A stretch of 64,000 nt of DNA from an uncultured Desulfuromonas sp. (GCF_963678835.1 NZ_OY787469.1:806001-870000); one strand, 5' to 3'. Counted from the first letter of the stretch, positions 36,906 through 45,993 are shown. Program-made: numbers and translations. The notes: generated by a model not told the origin, from the letters alone.

Positions 36906-37669
36906 TGAAGACCGTCGCCTGTTACAGCATCAAAGGCGGAGTGGGCAAAACCGCTTCGGCTGTAAACTTTGCCTATTGGTCGGCCCGACAGGGTCATCGT
37001 ACTCTGCTGGTCGATCTTGATGCCCAAGGGGCCTCGTCATTTTACTTCCGGGTCCGCAACCCGTCGAAAAAGAACTGGGGAAAGCGCTTTTTTAAGACCT
37101 ATGAGCAGTTGCTTGAGCAAGTCAAGGAGAGTGACTTCAACCTTCTCGATATTCTGCCGGCCCATCCGTCTTTTCGTCATTTCGACAGTCTGTTGGCTCA
37201 ACATGGCGGCAGGAGCAACCGTCTGCACAAAGTCCTCAAGGGACTGACCGCGCACTACGATGTGGTCATTCTCGACTGCCCGCCGAGCATCAGCCTGCTG
37301 GCGGAAAACATCTTTGCCGCAGCCGATCTGATCAGCGTGCCGATGATCCCCACCACCCTGTCACAGCGCACGTTTACACAATTGCTCGATTTTTTTGATC
37401 AACAGGGGTACACCAAAGACCGGGTGCGACCGTTTTTCACCCTGGCCGACGGCCGCAAACAACTGCACCGTGAAACCGCGGCGATTCTGCGTAAGAGTTA
37501 TCCGTTATTTTTTAAACAAGCCATACCACACTCCACCTACGTGGAAAAAATGGGCATCCATCAGGCACCCATTGATCTGTTTGCCCACAACAGTCAGGCC
37601 AACCGATGCTACCAGGCCTTATGGCAGGAGATTGCCAGCGCCCTTGACCTGCCACAACCATCCTCTTGA
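36905..37669 (+). CDS. ParA/MinD-type ATPase
   Basis: 254 residues from the ATG sharing its A with the CHAD stop (TGATG). Deviant Walker A SIKGGVGKTASAV (residues 8-20, with the signature Lys10), switch region LVDLDAQGASSF, Walker B-like DVVILDCPPSISLL. This places it among ParA ATPases that position plasmids, chemoreceptors, carboxysomes or granules on the nucleoid. Orphan here (no ParB or parS seen); the CHAD protein or the basic proteins downstream may act as the cargo adaptor. Confidence 0.9.
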   Translation: MKTVACYSIKGGVGKTASAVNFAYWSARQGHRTLLVDLDAQGASSFYFRVRNPSKKNWGKRFFKTYEQLLEQVKESDFNLLDILPAHPSFRHFDSLLAQHGGRSNRLHKVLKGLTAHYDVVILDCPPSISLLAENIFAAADLISVPMIPTTLSQRTFTQLLDFFDQQGYTKDRVRPFFTLADGRKQLHRETAAILRKSYPLFFKQAIPHSTYVEKMGIHQAPIDLFAHNSQANRCYQALWQEIASALDLPQPSS

Positions 37670-37685
37670 CGGATACGGAGCGACC

Positions 37686-37862
37686 ATGAGCGATAAAAAG
37701 AAAAAGAAGAAAAAAGACAGTCAACTGCTGATCCGCATCAACAGTGAAGAACGCGATCGCTTTGTTGCATTGTGCGATGAACTGGACACCAGTGCTGCCC
37801 GTGAGATTCGTAAATTTATTAAAACGTTTTTGCACGAACATGATGTGACGGAAACCGAATAA
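37686..37862 (+). CDS. Small ribbon-helix-helix protein
   Basis: 58 residues from the ATG at 37686 (GGAG upstream). A run of seven lysines, then a strand SQLLIRINSEERDRFVALC and helices (TSAAREIRKFIKTFL) in the MetJ/Arc/ParG pattern. Likely a dimeric DNA binder with a flexible basic tail, 16 bp after the ParA-like gene, comparable with ParG/CopG-type partners that stimulate ParA and regulate the operon. Function inferred. Confidence 0.78.
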   Translation: MSDKKKKKKKDSQLLIRINSEERDRFVALCDELDTSAAREIRKFIKTFLHEHDVTETE

Positions 37863-37890
37863 CGACTTCCCTCAACAAGGAGACAGAACC

Positions 37891-38274
37891 ATGAACACCC
37901 CCATTCTCAATGTCCGCGGTATCGGCCCGGCCACCGCAGCCCTGCTCGCGGAAAACGGTATCACCAGTGCTGAAGAGCTCGCCGCGCAAAAAGTCGGCAG
38001 CTTGGCCGCCGTTAAAGGGTTCAGCGAAACGCGTTCACGTCGGGTGATTGCCGATGCCCAGGCATTGTTTGCCGTTGTCAGCACGAAAACCGAATCGAAC
38101 AAAGAGACCACCCCAGCAAAAGAAACCGCGAAGAAAAAGAAAACAAAGGACAAAAAGTCCGCAGAGAAAAAAGCGGCTAAAAAACCGAACAAGAAGGGGG
38201 ATAAAACAGAAGCTAAAAAAGATAAAAAAAAGAAGAACAAGAAAAAAGGCAAGAAAGCCAAAAAGAAAAAGTGA
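37891..38274 (+). CDS. Helix-hairpin-helix protein with poly-lysine tail
   Basis: 127 residues. Residues 1-65 hold a helix-hairpin-helix (LNVRGIGPATAALLAENGIT and AVKGFSETRSRRVIADA), a non-specific DNA-binding fold. Residues 71-127 are a low-complexity tail with 31 lysines of 57, like histone H1-type AlgP/PhaF tails. Such tails bind DNA or polyphosphate and are known targets of lysine polyphosphorylation in other proteins. AAGGAG precedes the ATG. Last gene of the CHAD-ParA cassette; it could bridge polyphosphate and nucleoid. Confidence 0.8.
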   Translation: MNTPILNVRGIGPATAALLAENGITSAEELAAQKVGSLAAVKGFSETRSRRVIADAQALFAVVSTKTESNKETTPAKETAKKKKTKDKKSAEKKAAKKPNKKGDKTEAKKDKKKKNKKKGKKAKKKK

Positions 38275-38384
38275 TGGGGTGAGAGCCTTGCAAACAGTCG
38301 GGCCCGGCTTTTTCAGGTACGCAGAGGCAGGTCTTGAATTGCAATATTTATTCAGCGAAATGCTGCAATTCAAGACCCTTTTGC

Positions 38385-38614
38385 CTTGCCCATCACCGGC
38401 TACGATGGCGGCGGTTTGCTGCAGAGTCTGCCACTGTTTTCGCATTTGGCAGAAGAGTACAACCGCCTCCCCTTCAATGAGGATAGCAAGCCACCCTGGC
38501 CACGGACAGTAATCAGCTCCTCGCCGTCAGCGGCGTTCATGCTGAAAGCTGCCTCTACGACATTCGGGGCAACAGCCTGCAACCAGCAGGAAGCGAGCCT
38601 GCGCTACCGCTAGT
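38385..38614 (+). pseudogene. Mosaic rhs fragment ending in pentapeptide-gene tail
   Basis: ggctacgatggcggcggttt matches the rhs gene at 30142, with several deletions, and ccctggccacggacag onward matches 30395-30480 (NQLLAVSGV). The end, gaagcgagcctgcgctaccg then tag, resembles a fusion of two parts of the pentapeptide gene at 18613 (GASLR and RYR stop). It is a relic made by multiple deletions. Confidence 0.7.
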
Positions 38615-38616
38615 TG

Positions 38617-39363
38617 CTATTGAACTTTCCCCTGTTTCTCTACAACCGCCATCGCTTGTTTTATCGTGTCAGAATCGCCCAGATAGTAACGTTTTATAGG
38701 CTGCAGTGATGCGTCCAATTCATAGATGAGTGGTTGACCTGTGGGGATATTGAGATGGACGATTTCGTCCTCTGCAATCTGATCCAGGTGCTTGATCAAA
38801 GCGCGCAGGCTGTTGCCGTGAGCAACAATCAAAACGTTGCTTCCTTGGCGGATACTCGGGACAATGGTCTCTTCCCAGAATGGTAGAAAACGGGCAATGG
38901 TGTCTTTGAGGCATTCCGTTGTTGGTAGATTGTTCTGATTCAACGCCCGATAACGGCGGTCATGGCCGGGGTAACGCGGATCATCGCGGTCCAGAGCCGG
39001 TGGTCGGGTGCTGAAACTTCTGCGCCACACCAACACTTGATCTTCGCCATGCTTTTGCGCGGTTTCCGCTTTATTGAGGCCCTGCAACGCACCGTAATGA
39101 CGTTCATTCAGCCGCCAGTCGCGCTGCACAGGAATCCACATCAAATCCATCACGTCGAGAACGCTCCATAACGTGCGAATGGCGCGTTTCAATACGGAGG
39201 TGTAGGCGATGTCAAAATGGAACCCCTCCCGCTTGAGCTGTTCCCCCGCTTTTTGGGCTTCGCGTCGTCCTTGTTCGGTCAGATCCACATCCGTCCAGCC
39301 GGTAAAGCGGTTTTCCTTATTCCACAGGCTTTCTCCATGGCGTAACAGCACAAGTTTGTGCAT
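38617..39363 (-). CDS. gpmA: 2,3-bisphosphoglycerate-dependent phosphoglycerate mutase
   Basis: 248 residues, standard length. Catalytic [18 protein letters not shown] (phospho-acceptor His9), [16 protein letters not shown] (acid/base Glu), and [15 protein letters not shown] (second His). Interconverts 3- and 2-phosphoglycerate in glycolysis and gluconeogenesis, cytoplasmic. Strong GAGGAGG before the ATG. Stand-alone housekeeping gene. Confidence 0.95.
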   Translation of the reverse strand: MHKLVLLRHGESLWNKENRFTGWTDVDLTEQGRREAQKAGEQLKREGFHFDIAYTSVLKRAIRTLWSVLDVMDLMWIPVQRDWRLNERHYGALQGLNKAETAQKHGEDQVLVWRRSFSTRPPALDRDDPRYPGHDRRYRALNQNNLPTTECLKDTIARFLPFWEETIVPSIRQGSNVLIVAHGNSLRALIKHLDQIAEDEIVHLNIPTGQPLIYELDASLQPIKRYYLGDSDTIKQAMAVVEKQGKVQ

Positions 39364-39626
39364 TGTTCCTCCTCTTTGTTCGGAGATGTCTCAGTCTGTT
39401 CGCACGTGATATCACCTTTGGCATCACTATAACGGCTCCGCACCTCTTGTCGAGCCAGACTTCTACCCGTGCCCCTGTTTTTTATCGAAAAGCCGTTTAA
39501 CAAAGCGGTTTTTTATCGGCTGGGCTTGCACTCTTCGCGCAGCCTTGTATGTTTTTATATTGGTAAAACTTCATTTTAAATTGTTATGTATCTGGCACCA
39601 TGTCGCCAAACAAGGAGGGACAGACA

Positions 39627-40682
39627 ATGAACGGTTATTTTTCTGACACGGCACTGATCAAAACCCCACCCATTAAACGCGCGGCGTATTCCGACCGCAC
39701 GGCCTGGCTGCTGGCAGAGATTTCGCGGCTGGTTTACGAACCACTGCCTTGCGAAGAATCCAGTGTCGCATTGATCCCGGCCATTCGTGACGCCATTGCC
39801 AAGGGCGAAGAAGACACGGTGCTTGAAGCGCTGATCAGTCGGGCACGCCGTCAGGGCATTCACCCAGATAACGATGTGGTTGAAATATTGGAAAATGGTC
39901 AATTCGACCTGGTTGAGTCGTTTGCTGAAAACGGCACCGAAGCCATGCTGGTCAAGCTGAAGCCCGATGGCGATTTTGCCGGCATGCTGATCCTGGTTTT
40001 CCGTGGCACCCAACCCAACATCAAGGATGTGCTCACCGATATCAAAGCGGATCTGGTCAATGCTGAAGAGTGTAATGGCCGGGTGCACCGTGGCTTTCAG
40101 GACGCATTTAAACCGTTGAAGAAGCGGATCAGCGATGCCCTGGGCGAGCATAAAGGGATACCGCTTTATATTACCGGCCACTCCCTTGGCGGGGCGTTGG
40201 CCTTGCTGGCCACCCGTTTATTGTGCAACGACTCCATCGGTGCGTGCTATACCTACGGCTGCCCGAGAGTGGCGGACGATGTTTTTTTCGAGGGGATCAA
40301 AACCCCGGTTTACCGGGTGGTCAATGCGGCGGATGGTGTTGCCAAGGTGCCTTTTGGCTACGGCTTTTCATCCGCTCTTGGTCTGTTGCGTTTAATTCCC
40401 ATCAACGGCACTTTTCAAATAGCGGAATGGTTGCGCAAGTATTTTCTCGGCTACACCCATTACGGCACGCTGGTGTTCCTTTCCGATGCCGCCAATATCA
40501 AGGATGACACCGGCATCGACTTCAAAGATTTACAGGTGAAAAACAGTCCAAATATTTTCTGGCGGATCTCTATTGTGCTCCCCCGGTTGATCGCCACCCG
40601 CTTTAAGGCTGCGGCAAGTGATCACGCCATCCGTGATTATTCGGCTAAACTGCTCGCCCATGCTCAGCGCCGCAATCAATGA
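39627..40682 (+). CDS. Class 3 lipase-like hydrolase
   Basis: 351 residues from the ATG at 39627 with AAGGAGGG before it (a start at 39600 is less likely). Alpha/beta hydrolase with LVFRGTQPN (oxyanion strand), nucleophile YITGHSLGGALALLA, and YTYGCPRVAD typical of fungal-type class 3 lipases. The catalytic Asp is probably in VVNAADGVAKVP and the His in THYGTLVF. No signal peptide, so cytoplasmic unless exported by a specialised system. Followed 44 bp later by a DUF2235 hydrolase, suggesting one operon. Confidence 0.88.
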   Translation: MNGYFSDTALIKTPPIKRAAYSDRTAWLLAEISRLVYEPLPCEESSVALIPAIRDAIAKGEEDTVLEALISRARRQGIHPDNDVVEILENGQFDLVESFAENGTEAMLVKLKPDGDFAGMLILVFRGTQPNIKDVLTDIKADLVNAEECNGRVHRGFQDAFKPLKKRISDALGEHKGIPLYITGHSLGGALALLATRLLCNDSIGACYTYGCPRVADDVFFEGIKTPVYRVVNAADGVAKVPFGYGFSSALGLLRLIPINGTFQIAEWLRKYFLGYTHYGTLVFLSDAANIKDDTGIDFKDLQVKNSPNIFWRISIVLPRLIATRFKAAASDHAIRDYSAKLLAHAQRRNQ

Positions 40683-40726
40683 TTCATACTCCGTTCAATG
40701 CTTTTGCATGAAGAAAAGGGGAGCCC

Positions 40727-42238
40727 ATGGCCAATCTGATTTTTTGTTTTGACGGCACCTGCAACGATGTCGAAGACGCGGCTCAGGGGGAAACCCCCAG
40801 CGGCGGTACAGAAGACACTAACATGACCAATGTGTTGAAACTCCACCTGCTGCTTGGCGGCGATTTGCAGGATGGACAGCACCACTTTGATGATCAGTTG
40901 AGTCTGTACTACCCCGGTGTCGGTACCTACGGGCGCAAGCTGAAACGTATTTTTAATGCGGCCCTGGCCCTGACCGATGTCGGGCGGATTATTACAGGCG
41001 CCAAAGAAGATTTGCGTCAGCATTATCAGCAGGGCGATAACGTGTTTGTGTTTGGTTTCAGCCGCGGCGCCGCCATTGCCCGCCGCTTTTGCTCGGTGAT
41101 CAGTCAGGATGCAGAGTTTTCCAAGGTCAGAATCGCTCTGCTTGGCGTGTTTGATACGGTCGCGTCCTTCGGTATGCCGGATCTCAGTGAAGAGCGGCGG
41201 CCCAATTCCGATGTATTGTTTGAGGATTGCACTCTCGCGTCCAATATCGATCAGGCCGTGCATCTGGTCAGCATCAATGACCGTCGCAAAGCCTTTCAAC
41301 CGACGCTGATGAATGACGAATCGAAAGTGACGGAAGTGTGGTTTGCGGGTGCCCATTCCGATGTTGGCGGCGGCTATCGTCGTGACGGGCTTTCCGACAT
41401 CACCCTGCAGTTTCTGCTCGACGAAATAGAATGCAGAGATCTGGGGTTGAAGAAGCTGGCCGCCAATCAGATTCGCTTTGACACACTGACGGACGGTGGC
41501 GATAAAGCCGACATTCAGCTCGATGATGTGCTGATCGAACCCAATGCCTTTGGCGTCAACCATGAGCAGACGCGTCTGTGGCCCATCTCCATGTTTACAC
41601 TCTATGATCGTCACGTTACCCGCATCAAAAACGATCGGGTGGTCGCCGACCCTCGTCCGGTGGTCCACTATACCGTGGCCGAGCGGATTTACGGCGATAG
41701 TGACTATCGTCCCGTCGGGCTGCGGCGTCCCCACACCATTCTTAATGTCGATGGCAGCCTGAGCGATTTTGACAACCTTGCCCACCATCTCGAAGTGGGT
41801 ATGCGACCACTCACCCCTCTGAGGGTCGGTGCGCCATACACGGTACCGGTATTTGCTCACCAACTCTACAATCGTACCGGCCTGATGCTGGAAAAAGGCA
41901 AACGATATCAATTTACGGTGAGCGCAGAGCGCACTTGGCGTGATGCCTCGATTGAGTGCGATGGCGATGGCTGGGATCGTGACCATCCCGACATCCGCTG
42001 GTTCAAAGATGTCGGTGTGGCGATAATGGAACCGTTTCGGCGTTTTGCGGAGGCGCAATGGTTCGCCCTTATCGGAGCTGTTGGCGACAAGGACGACGAA
42101 CTGTTTGTCATCGGTCAGGCAGGCACGCAATACACCCCGGAAACCAGCGGCGAATTCTGCCCATTTGCCAATGATTTGAAGCGCATGTACGGCAATAACG
42201 ATGGATTTTTGTATGTGACGGTGGAACGATTGGATTGA
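40727..42238 (+). CDS. DUF2235 (Tle1-like) hydrolase
   Basis: 503 residues. N-terminal FCFDGTCND, nucleophile elbow VFGFSRGAAIARRF, VFDTVASFG (Asp region) and WFAGAHSDVGGGY (His region), the DUF2235 signature also seen in Tle1 phospholipase effectors of type VI secretion. The C-terminal about 150 residues are family-unspecific. No type VI genes are visible here, so an antibacterial role is only a possibility. A GGGGAG lies before the ATG. Ends before a bidirectional terminator. Confidence 0.87.
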   Translation: MANLIFCFDGTCNDVEDAAQGETPSGGTEDTNMTNVLKLHLLLGGDLQDGQHHFDDQLSLYYPGVGTYGRKLKRIFNAALALTDVGRIITGAKEDLRQHYQQGDNVFVFGFSRGAAIARRFCSVISQDAEFSKVRIALLGVFDTVASFGMPDLSEERRPNSDVLFEDCTLASNIDQAVHLVSINDRRKAFQPTLMNDESKVTEVWFAGAHSDVGGGYRRDGLSDITLQFLLDEIECRDLGLKKLAANQIRFDTLTDGGDKADIQLDDVLIEPNAFGVNHEQTRLWPISMFTLYDRHVTRIKNDRVVADPRPVVHYTVAERIYGDSDYRPVGLRRPHTILNVDGSLSDFDNLAHHLEVGMRPLTPLRVGAPYTVPVFAHQLYNRTGLMLEKGKRYQFTVSAERTWRDASIECDGDGWDRDHPDIRWFKDVGVAIMEPFRRFAEAQWFALIGAVGDKDDELFVIGQAGTQYTPETSGEFCPFANDLKRMYGNNDGFLYVTVERLD

Positions 42239-42245
42239 AGAGCAG

Positions 42246-42279
42246 ATGCCCGCCCTTGTTTTTGAGCAAGGGCGGGCAT
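42246..42279. terminator. Bidirectional Rho-independent terminator
   Basis: Perfect 13-bp stem atgcccgcccttg / caagggcgggcat with loop tttttgag, between the convergent DUF2235 and lipoprotein genes. Confidence 0.85.
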
Positions 42280-42314
42280 GTTCGTGAGCAGACAGGTCTT
42301 AAGCCCTGTTTCAA

Positions 42315-43181
42315 TTATTGAAGCAGTTGTTGTGCATTCTCTCGAAAATGAATCCGCCAAGGCCATGGGTCGTTGAACTGATTGATATCCTGGTTGGCGA
42401 CCCATGTCAGTTCCTGTTGTGCTTTGAGGTCCTCGCCACGGATTGGATAATAATATTTCCCCAGTGCCCAGCGTGGCAGCAACCATTTCTCACCGTGAGC
42501 AACAGCTTGTTGCATGGCAAGGTCACCTTGCTTTTTATCGCCGCCCTTACTTGAAGGCAGGGCGTAATAGCAGATGGCTTTGCAAAACTCAACAGCACCA
42601 CCGCCAAACTGTGGGTTCACCTCCTGAATTCGATTGATCATTGTCAGTGCGTGGTTCAGTCGGTCAATATTGATAATCTTTGCGTAGAGAGACATCACTT
42701 CCTTAAATTCATACTGAATGGCGGTCACCCAAAACAGCATCGCCTCACTCTCGCGTGCCGTGAGAGCATCCGCAGCTTGCCATGGCTTCATCCCTTGCTC
42801 AATTTTCTCTCGAAAGTGCGGGTTGGTGTACATCGCCCATTCAGCGTAAACAATCGCCTGTTTAAAATACGCGGCTTTTTCTGCTCTTTTCTCCGTGTAA
42901 GCGGTTCCCAGTAAAATATACTGCGTGCTCAACGTTTGCAGGGCTTCGTAGTTATCGGGAGCGGCTCTTAATACCCACTGGTACGCTTGAATCGATGCAG
43001 ACAGCTTCTCGACCGTGTCGGCCCGGGCATATTTTTTTCTTGTCTGTTCGAGAAGGTGCTCCACGGATTGCTGGTTGCTGGGCGGCACCGCTTGTTGCCA
43101 GGTGGGTTGCCATTGTTTGGCGCAACCGCTGAGGATAAACGTGATGAGAATGAGTAGCATGTGTTTGCTGAAATGGCGCAT
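42315..43181 (-). CDS. TatT-like TPR lipoprotein
   Basis: 288 residues. Lipoprotein signal peptide with lipobox ILSGC (Cys20). The mature part is helical with TPR-like pairs (ASIQAYQWVLRAAPDNYEAL), and late WALGKYYYPIRGEDLKAQQE resembles the TRAP-associated TatT family. TatT proteins partner periplasmic TRAP ligand binders, but no TRAP genes are nearby. Probably outer-membrane anchored, facing the periplasm. Confidence 0.7.
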   Translation of the reverse strand: MRHFSKHMLLILITFILSGCAKQWQPTWQQAVPPSNQQSVEHLLEQTRKKYARADTVEKLSASIQAYQWVLRAAPDNYEALQTLSTQYILLGTAYTEKRAEKAAYFKQAIVYAEWAMYTNPHFREKIEQGMKPWQAADALTARESEAMLFWVTAIQYEFKEVMSLYAKIINIDRLNHALTMINRIQEVNPQFGGGAVEFCKAICYYALPSSKGGDKKQGDLAMQQAVAHGEKWLLPRWALGKYYYPIRGEDLKAQQELTWVANQDINQFNDPWPWRIHFRENAQQLLQ

Positions 43182-43376
43182 CGCAGATCTCTTTTTATGA
43201 AGATGGAGAACAAACTGTATCTTGGCATTTTATTAAATGCGCCGATGGTTATCGTGCGTCGCATTAAGTATGCCATGGTTTTTCCACTTGGCTACAGAGC
43301 GTGGCTGCAACAAGGAGCACATCCCTGATTCGTTGGTCTTAATGAAGAAAATTGCTCTCGTAACTCACGACAAAGA
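43182..43376. other. Intergenic region
   Basis: Upstream side of the lipoprotein gene (promoter expected) and downstream side of the hemerythrin terminator. A plus-strand frame at 43237-43476 runs through the terminator and has no recognisable content. Confidence 0.4.
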
Positions 43377-43409
43377 AAAGGCCACCGCACGTGATGTGCT
43401 GTGGCCTTT
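43377..43409 (-). terminator. Terminator of the hemerythrin gene
   Basis: aaaggccaccgcac / gtgctgtggccttt, 14-bp stem with one mismatch; on the minus strand it is followed by tctttg. About 100 bp after the hemerythrin stop. Confidence 0.65.
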
Positions 43410-43507
43410 CCGCTTTGTTGATGGGGTAACTTTCAGGGTTTGTTTAAAGCAAAACCTCAGAACTGTTGAGGAGTAGGGTGGCGTTGCCACGATTACCACG
43501 AATAACG

Positions 43508-43906
43508 TCATCTCTTATTGATAAAGCGACCATATTTGGCATCAGAGTTCAAGATGTGATTTGCTACCCAGTTTTTGATGAAGGTGAGCACTTCCAGCCC
43601 AAGAGAAGTGTTGCCCGCGACAAAGTCGTGATGCATTTCGACCACCCGCTTCGTAAAATAAGCATGTTCTTTCTTGTGCTCTTCATAGCCGGGATAGTGT
43701 TTTAGCTGCATCCAGTATTCTTCGGCGGCGAAATGGTAGGTCGCGTAGTCGATCAACTCATCAAAGAGTTTTTCGAGTGAGAGGTCGACGGTTTTATTTA
43801 CAAATTTTTCATAGGTGTCGTTCAGCAGGTCCACAAGATGTTTGTGGTGTTTATCAAACTGAGCAACATGTAAAAGAAAATCATCATTCCAGGTCACAAA
43901 AGGCAT
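43508..43906 (-). CDS. Bacteriohemerythrin
   Basis: 132 residues from the ATG at 43906, 6 nt after GGAG; the longer starts are poorer. Contains the full di-iron ligand set of hemerythrins: HVAQFDKHHKHLVDLL, YATYHFAAEEYWM (HxxxE), EEHKKEHAYF and ANHILNSDAKYG. Binds O2 reversibly at a di-iron centre; in anaerobes and microaerophiles it may carry or buffer oxygen. Stand-alone and cytoplasmic. Confidence 0.92.
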   Translation of the reverse strand: MPFVTWNDDFLLHVAQFDKHHKHLVDLLNDTYEKFVNKTVDLSLEKLFDELIDYATYHFAAEEYWMQLKHYPGYEEHKKEHAYFTKRVVEMHHDFVAGNTSLGLEVLTFIKNWVANHILNSDAKYGRFINKR

Positions 43907-43987
43907 ACGCATCTCCGTGATAAAAACCATAAGGCCAATGAGGATTTATGTTCATCTCCTGTAGGGAGGGTCTTATGTCAACTGTTG

Positions 43988-45316
43988 TCATTGCCGTTTT
44001 TTACAGCCAGCGGTCAGGAGGACCGCCCTGACTTTGTCAATCCGATTGCCGTCAAGAGCTGTGACCTGCAGGCTCCAATCCTGCCATTCAGCCACATCGC
44101 CGCTGCGTGGGACCTTGCCAATCAGGCACATCATCATGCCGCTCAGGGTATGATAGTGCCTTTTTTCTTCATCCGGCACCTGCTTGAGTTCGAGACGATC
44201 CTTGAGCTCTGGAATTGGGATCAGCCCATCCAGCAACCAGGCCCCATCCTTTTGCCGTACCGCCCAGACATCGTGCGGATTCGGAGGTGAAAATTCGCCG
44301 GACAGCGCCTCAAAAAGATCTTGCAGGGTAATCAGACCGAGGATCGCGCCGTATTCATCGACAACAAAAACCATCTGCACCCCGGACGTCTGGAAGCGTT
44401 GCAGCAGCTTCATACCGGTCAGAGATTCCGGCACATAAACCGCTGGTGTCAGATCGCTTTTGGGCGGCTTTTGCAGATTGCCCTCAAGATGATATTTGAG
44501 CAAACGGCTGGCGTTGACAACACCCAGCACCTCATCCATGCCCTCCCGGCAGACAGGAAAACGGGTGTGAGTCGATGACATGAGGGCGTCGAGGCTTTGT
44601 TCAAGCGGGCGGGCCATGTCCAGATAAACGATCTCGCTACGCGGCGTCATCAGCGAAACCGCCTGCCGGTCATCAAGGCGAAAGACATTGCGCGCCAGGG
44701 TGTGTTCCTGCTCTTCAATGACACCGGTTTGTGAGCTCTCCAGCAGAATCGCCAGAATATCCTCTTCCGTCAAGGTGGCGCTGCTATGGCCCTCTTTACC
44801 GAGTAACCTTAAAACGCCGTCGGTAGAAACGGACAGCAGATAGACAAAAGGACGCGACAGCATGGCCAGCACAGCGACAGGCCGTGCCATGACTCGGGCA
44901 ATCCCCTCAGCGTTGGTTTGAGCCAGGCGCTTTGGCACCAGTTCGCCGATAACAATAGAAAAGTAGGTAATGCTGACCACAACAATTGCCGTTGCGCCAA
45001 CAACACTGGCGTGTTGGTCAAATCCCACGTTGCGCAACAGGATTTCAAAATGGCCGGATAAGGCCGATTCACCGACAATGCCGCTGAAAATGCTGATAGC
45101 GGTAATACCAATTTGAACTGTGGAGAGAAAACGGGTGGGGTTGCGGCGCAGGAGCAACGCTGCTGCCGCCTTGGCGTCGCCAGCTTCGGCCAGCCGCTTC
45201 AGGCGCGTTTTTCGCGCAGTGACCAGAGCGATTTCCGCCATGGCAAACATGCCATTGAATAAAATCAGCGTGAACAGGATGAGAAGGCCCAAGACGTCCT
45301 CCGTGAAAAGTGTCAC
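43988..45316 (-). CDS. CNNM/CorC-HlyC family membrane transporter
   Basis: 442 residues. CNNM transmembrane domain (about 1-190; three or four helices, NPTRFLSTVQIGITAISIFS and ELVPKRLAQTNAEGIAR), a CBS pair (about 210-330; MTPRSEIVYLDMARPLEQSL, then FVVDEYGAILGLITLQDLFE), and a C-terminal CorC_HlyC domain. Members export or regulate Mg2+ or Co2+, or are of unknown substrate. A short relic of a related gene is at 18970-19139. Confidence 0.9.
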   Translation of the reverse strand: MTLFTEDVLGLLILFTLILFNGMFAMAEIALVTARKTRLKRLAEAGDAKAAAALLLRRNPTRFLSTVQIGITAISIFSGIVGESALSGHFEILLRNVGFDQHASVVGATAIVVVSITYFSIVIGELVPKRLAQTNAEGIARVMARPVAVLAMLSRPFVYLLSVSTDGVLRLLGKEGHSSATLTEEDILAILLESSQTGVIEEQEHTLARNVFRLDDRQAVSLMTPRSEIVYLDMARPLEQSLDALMSSTHTRFPVCREGMDEVLGVVNASRLLKYHLEGNLQKPPKSDLTPAVYVPESLTGMKLLQRFQTSGVQMVFVVDEYGAILGLITLQDLFEALSGEFSPPNPHDVWAVRQKDGAWLLDGLIPIPELKDRLELKQVPDEEKRHYHTLSGMMMCLIGKVPRSGDVAEWQDWSLQVTALDGNRIDKVRAVLLTAGCKKRQ

Positions 45317-45477
45317 AAGCTGAACATTGGATGACCGTGTTACTTCGTCAACGACAAGAATAACAGATTTTATTGGACGGCGCCGTTGAGTTTGACTTTA
45401 GCAGGATGATGAAAACGTCCTGTCCGAGGATTTTCCAACGACGCAAGCAGAAAATGTGATTTCAGTCTTGCTCATAA
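45317..45477. other. Upstream region of the CorC-type gene
   Basis: Non-coding; expected to hold the promoter of the minus-strand transporter gene. Nothing else recognised. Confidence 0.4.
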
Positions 45478-45562
45478 AATCAAATACTTGAAAGCCTGTC
45501 CTTGATTTTTATCGTCCGTCCATGGGCTCCATAGTCTTTTTTTTTAACAGCCTGTTAGAGCT
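45478..45562. repeat. Intergenic repeat pair, copy 2
   Basis: Related to 16690-16772: atcaaatacttg, gtccttgat, ccatgggctcca and ctgttagagc in the same order. A T-run follows ccatagtc, which could make it a terminator-like or structured element. Confidence 0.55.
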
Positions 45563-45723
45563 TAAGTTCATGGTGAAAACAATGATGGTTTTTATCTGTG
45601 ACAGGAGAACGGTTAGGTTCAAGAGAGGCTTCCAGAGTTGTCATGTTGAAAGGAGAGGAACGTATTCTGATTTTTTGTGTGATCTTACAACGATTTTCCT
45701 TTTCAGGGGTTGAGTAATTTTAA

Positions 45724-45880
45724 TAGGGGGAGTGTCCCGAAAGGGCACGAGAGGGCACGAGAGGGCCAGAAAGGCACTCGTTTAAGAGGATAGGGTAGCA
45801 AAAACGGGACAGCCCCACGTAGGGCTTTGGACAGTCCTGAGTTTGCTACGGAAGTGCTTAAACTAGCGCTATTCTGAAGT
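45724..45880. mobile_element. MITE-like element C (degenerate)
   Basis: Begins with gggggagtgtcccgaa and ends gcttaaactagcgctattc, the same terminal repeat family as A and B, with an internal deletion and a small tandem expansion of agggcacgag. The core gggacagccccacgtagggc is shared with D. It lies just upstream of an IS110 element. Confidence 0.65.
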
Positions 45881-45993
45881 GTTTGAATGCATAAGTGAAA
45901 AAAGCGGAAGCCTCCAAATGGCGTACAGTTCATAATGATGAACGTGTGGGGTCGAACAAATCGCCCCAAGTCAGACCCAACAAGGAGGCTTCC

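Noticed and set aside
36905-37669. Plasmid partition locus (parAB)
   Set aside because: No ParB gene or parS-like iterons; flanked by CHAD and basic proteins, so a cargo-positioning role fits better.
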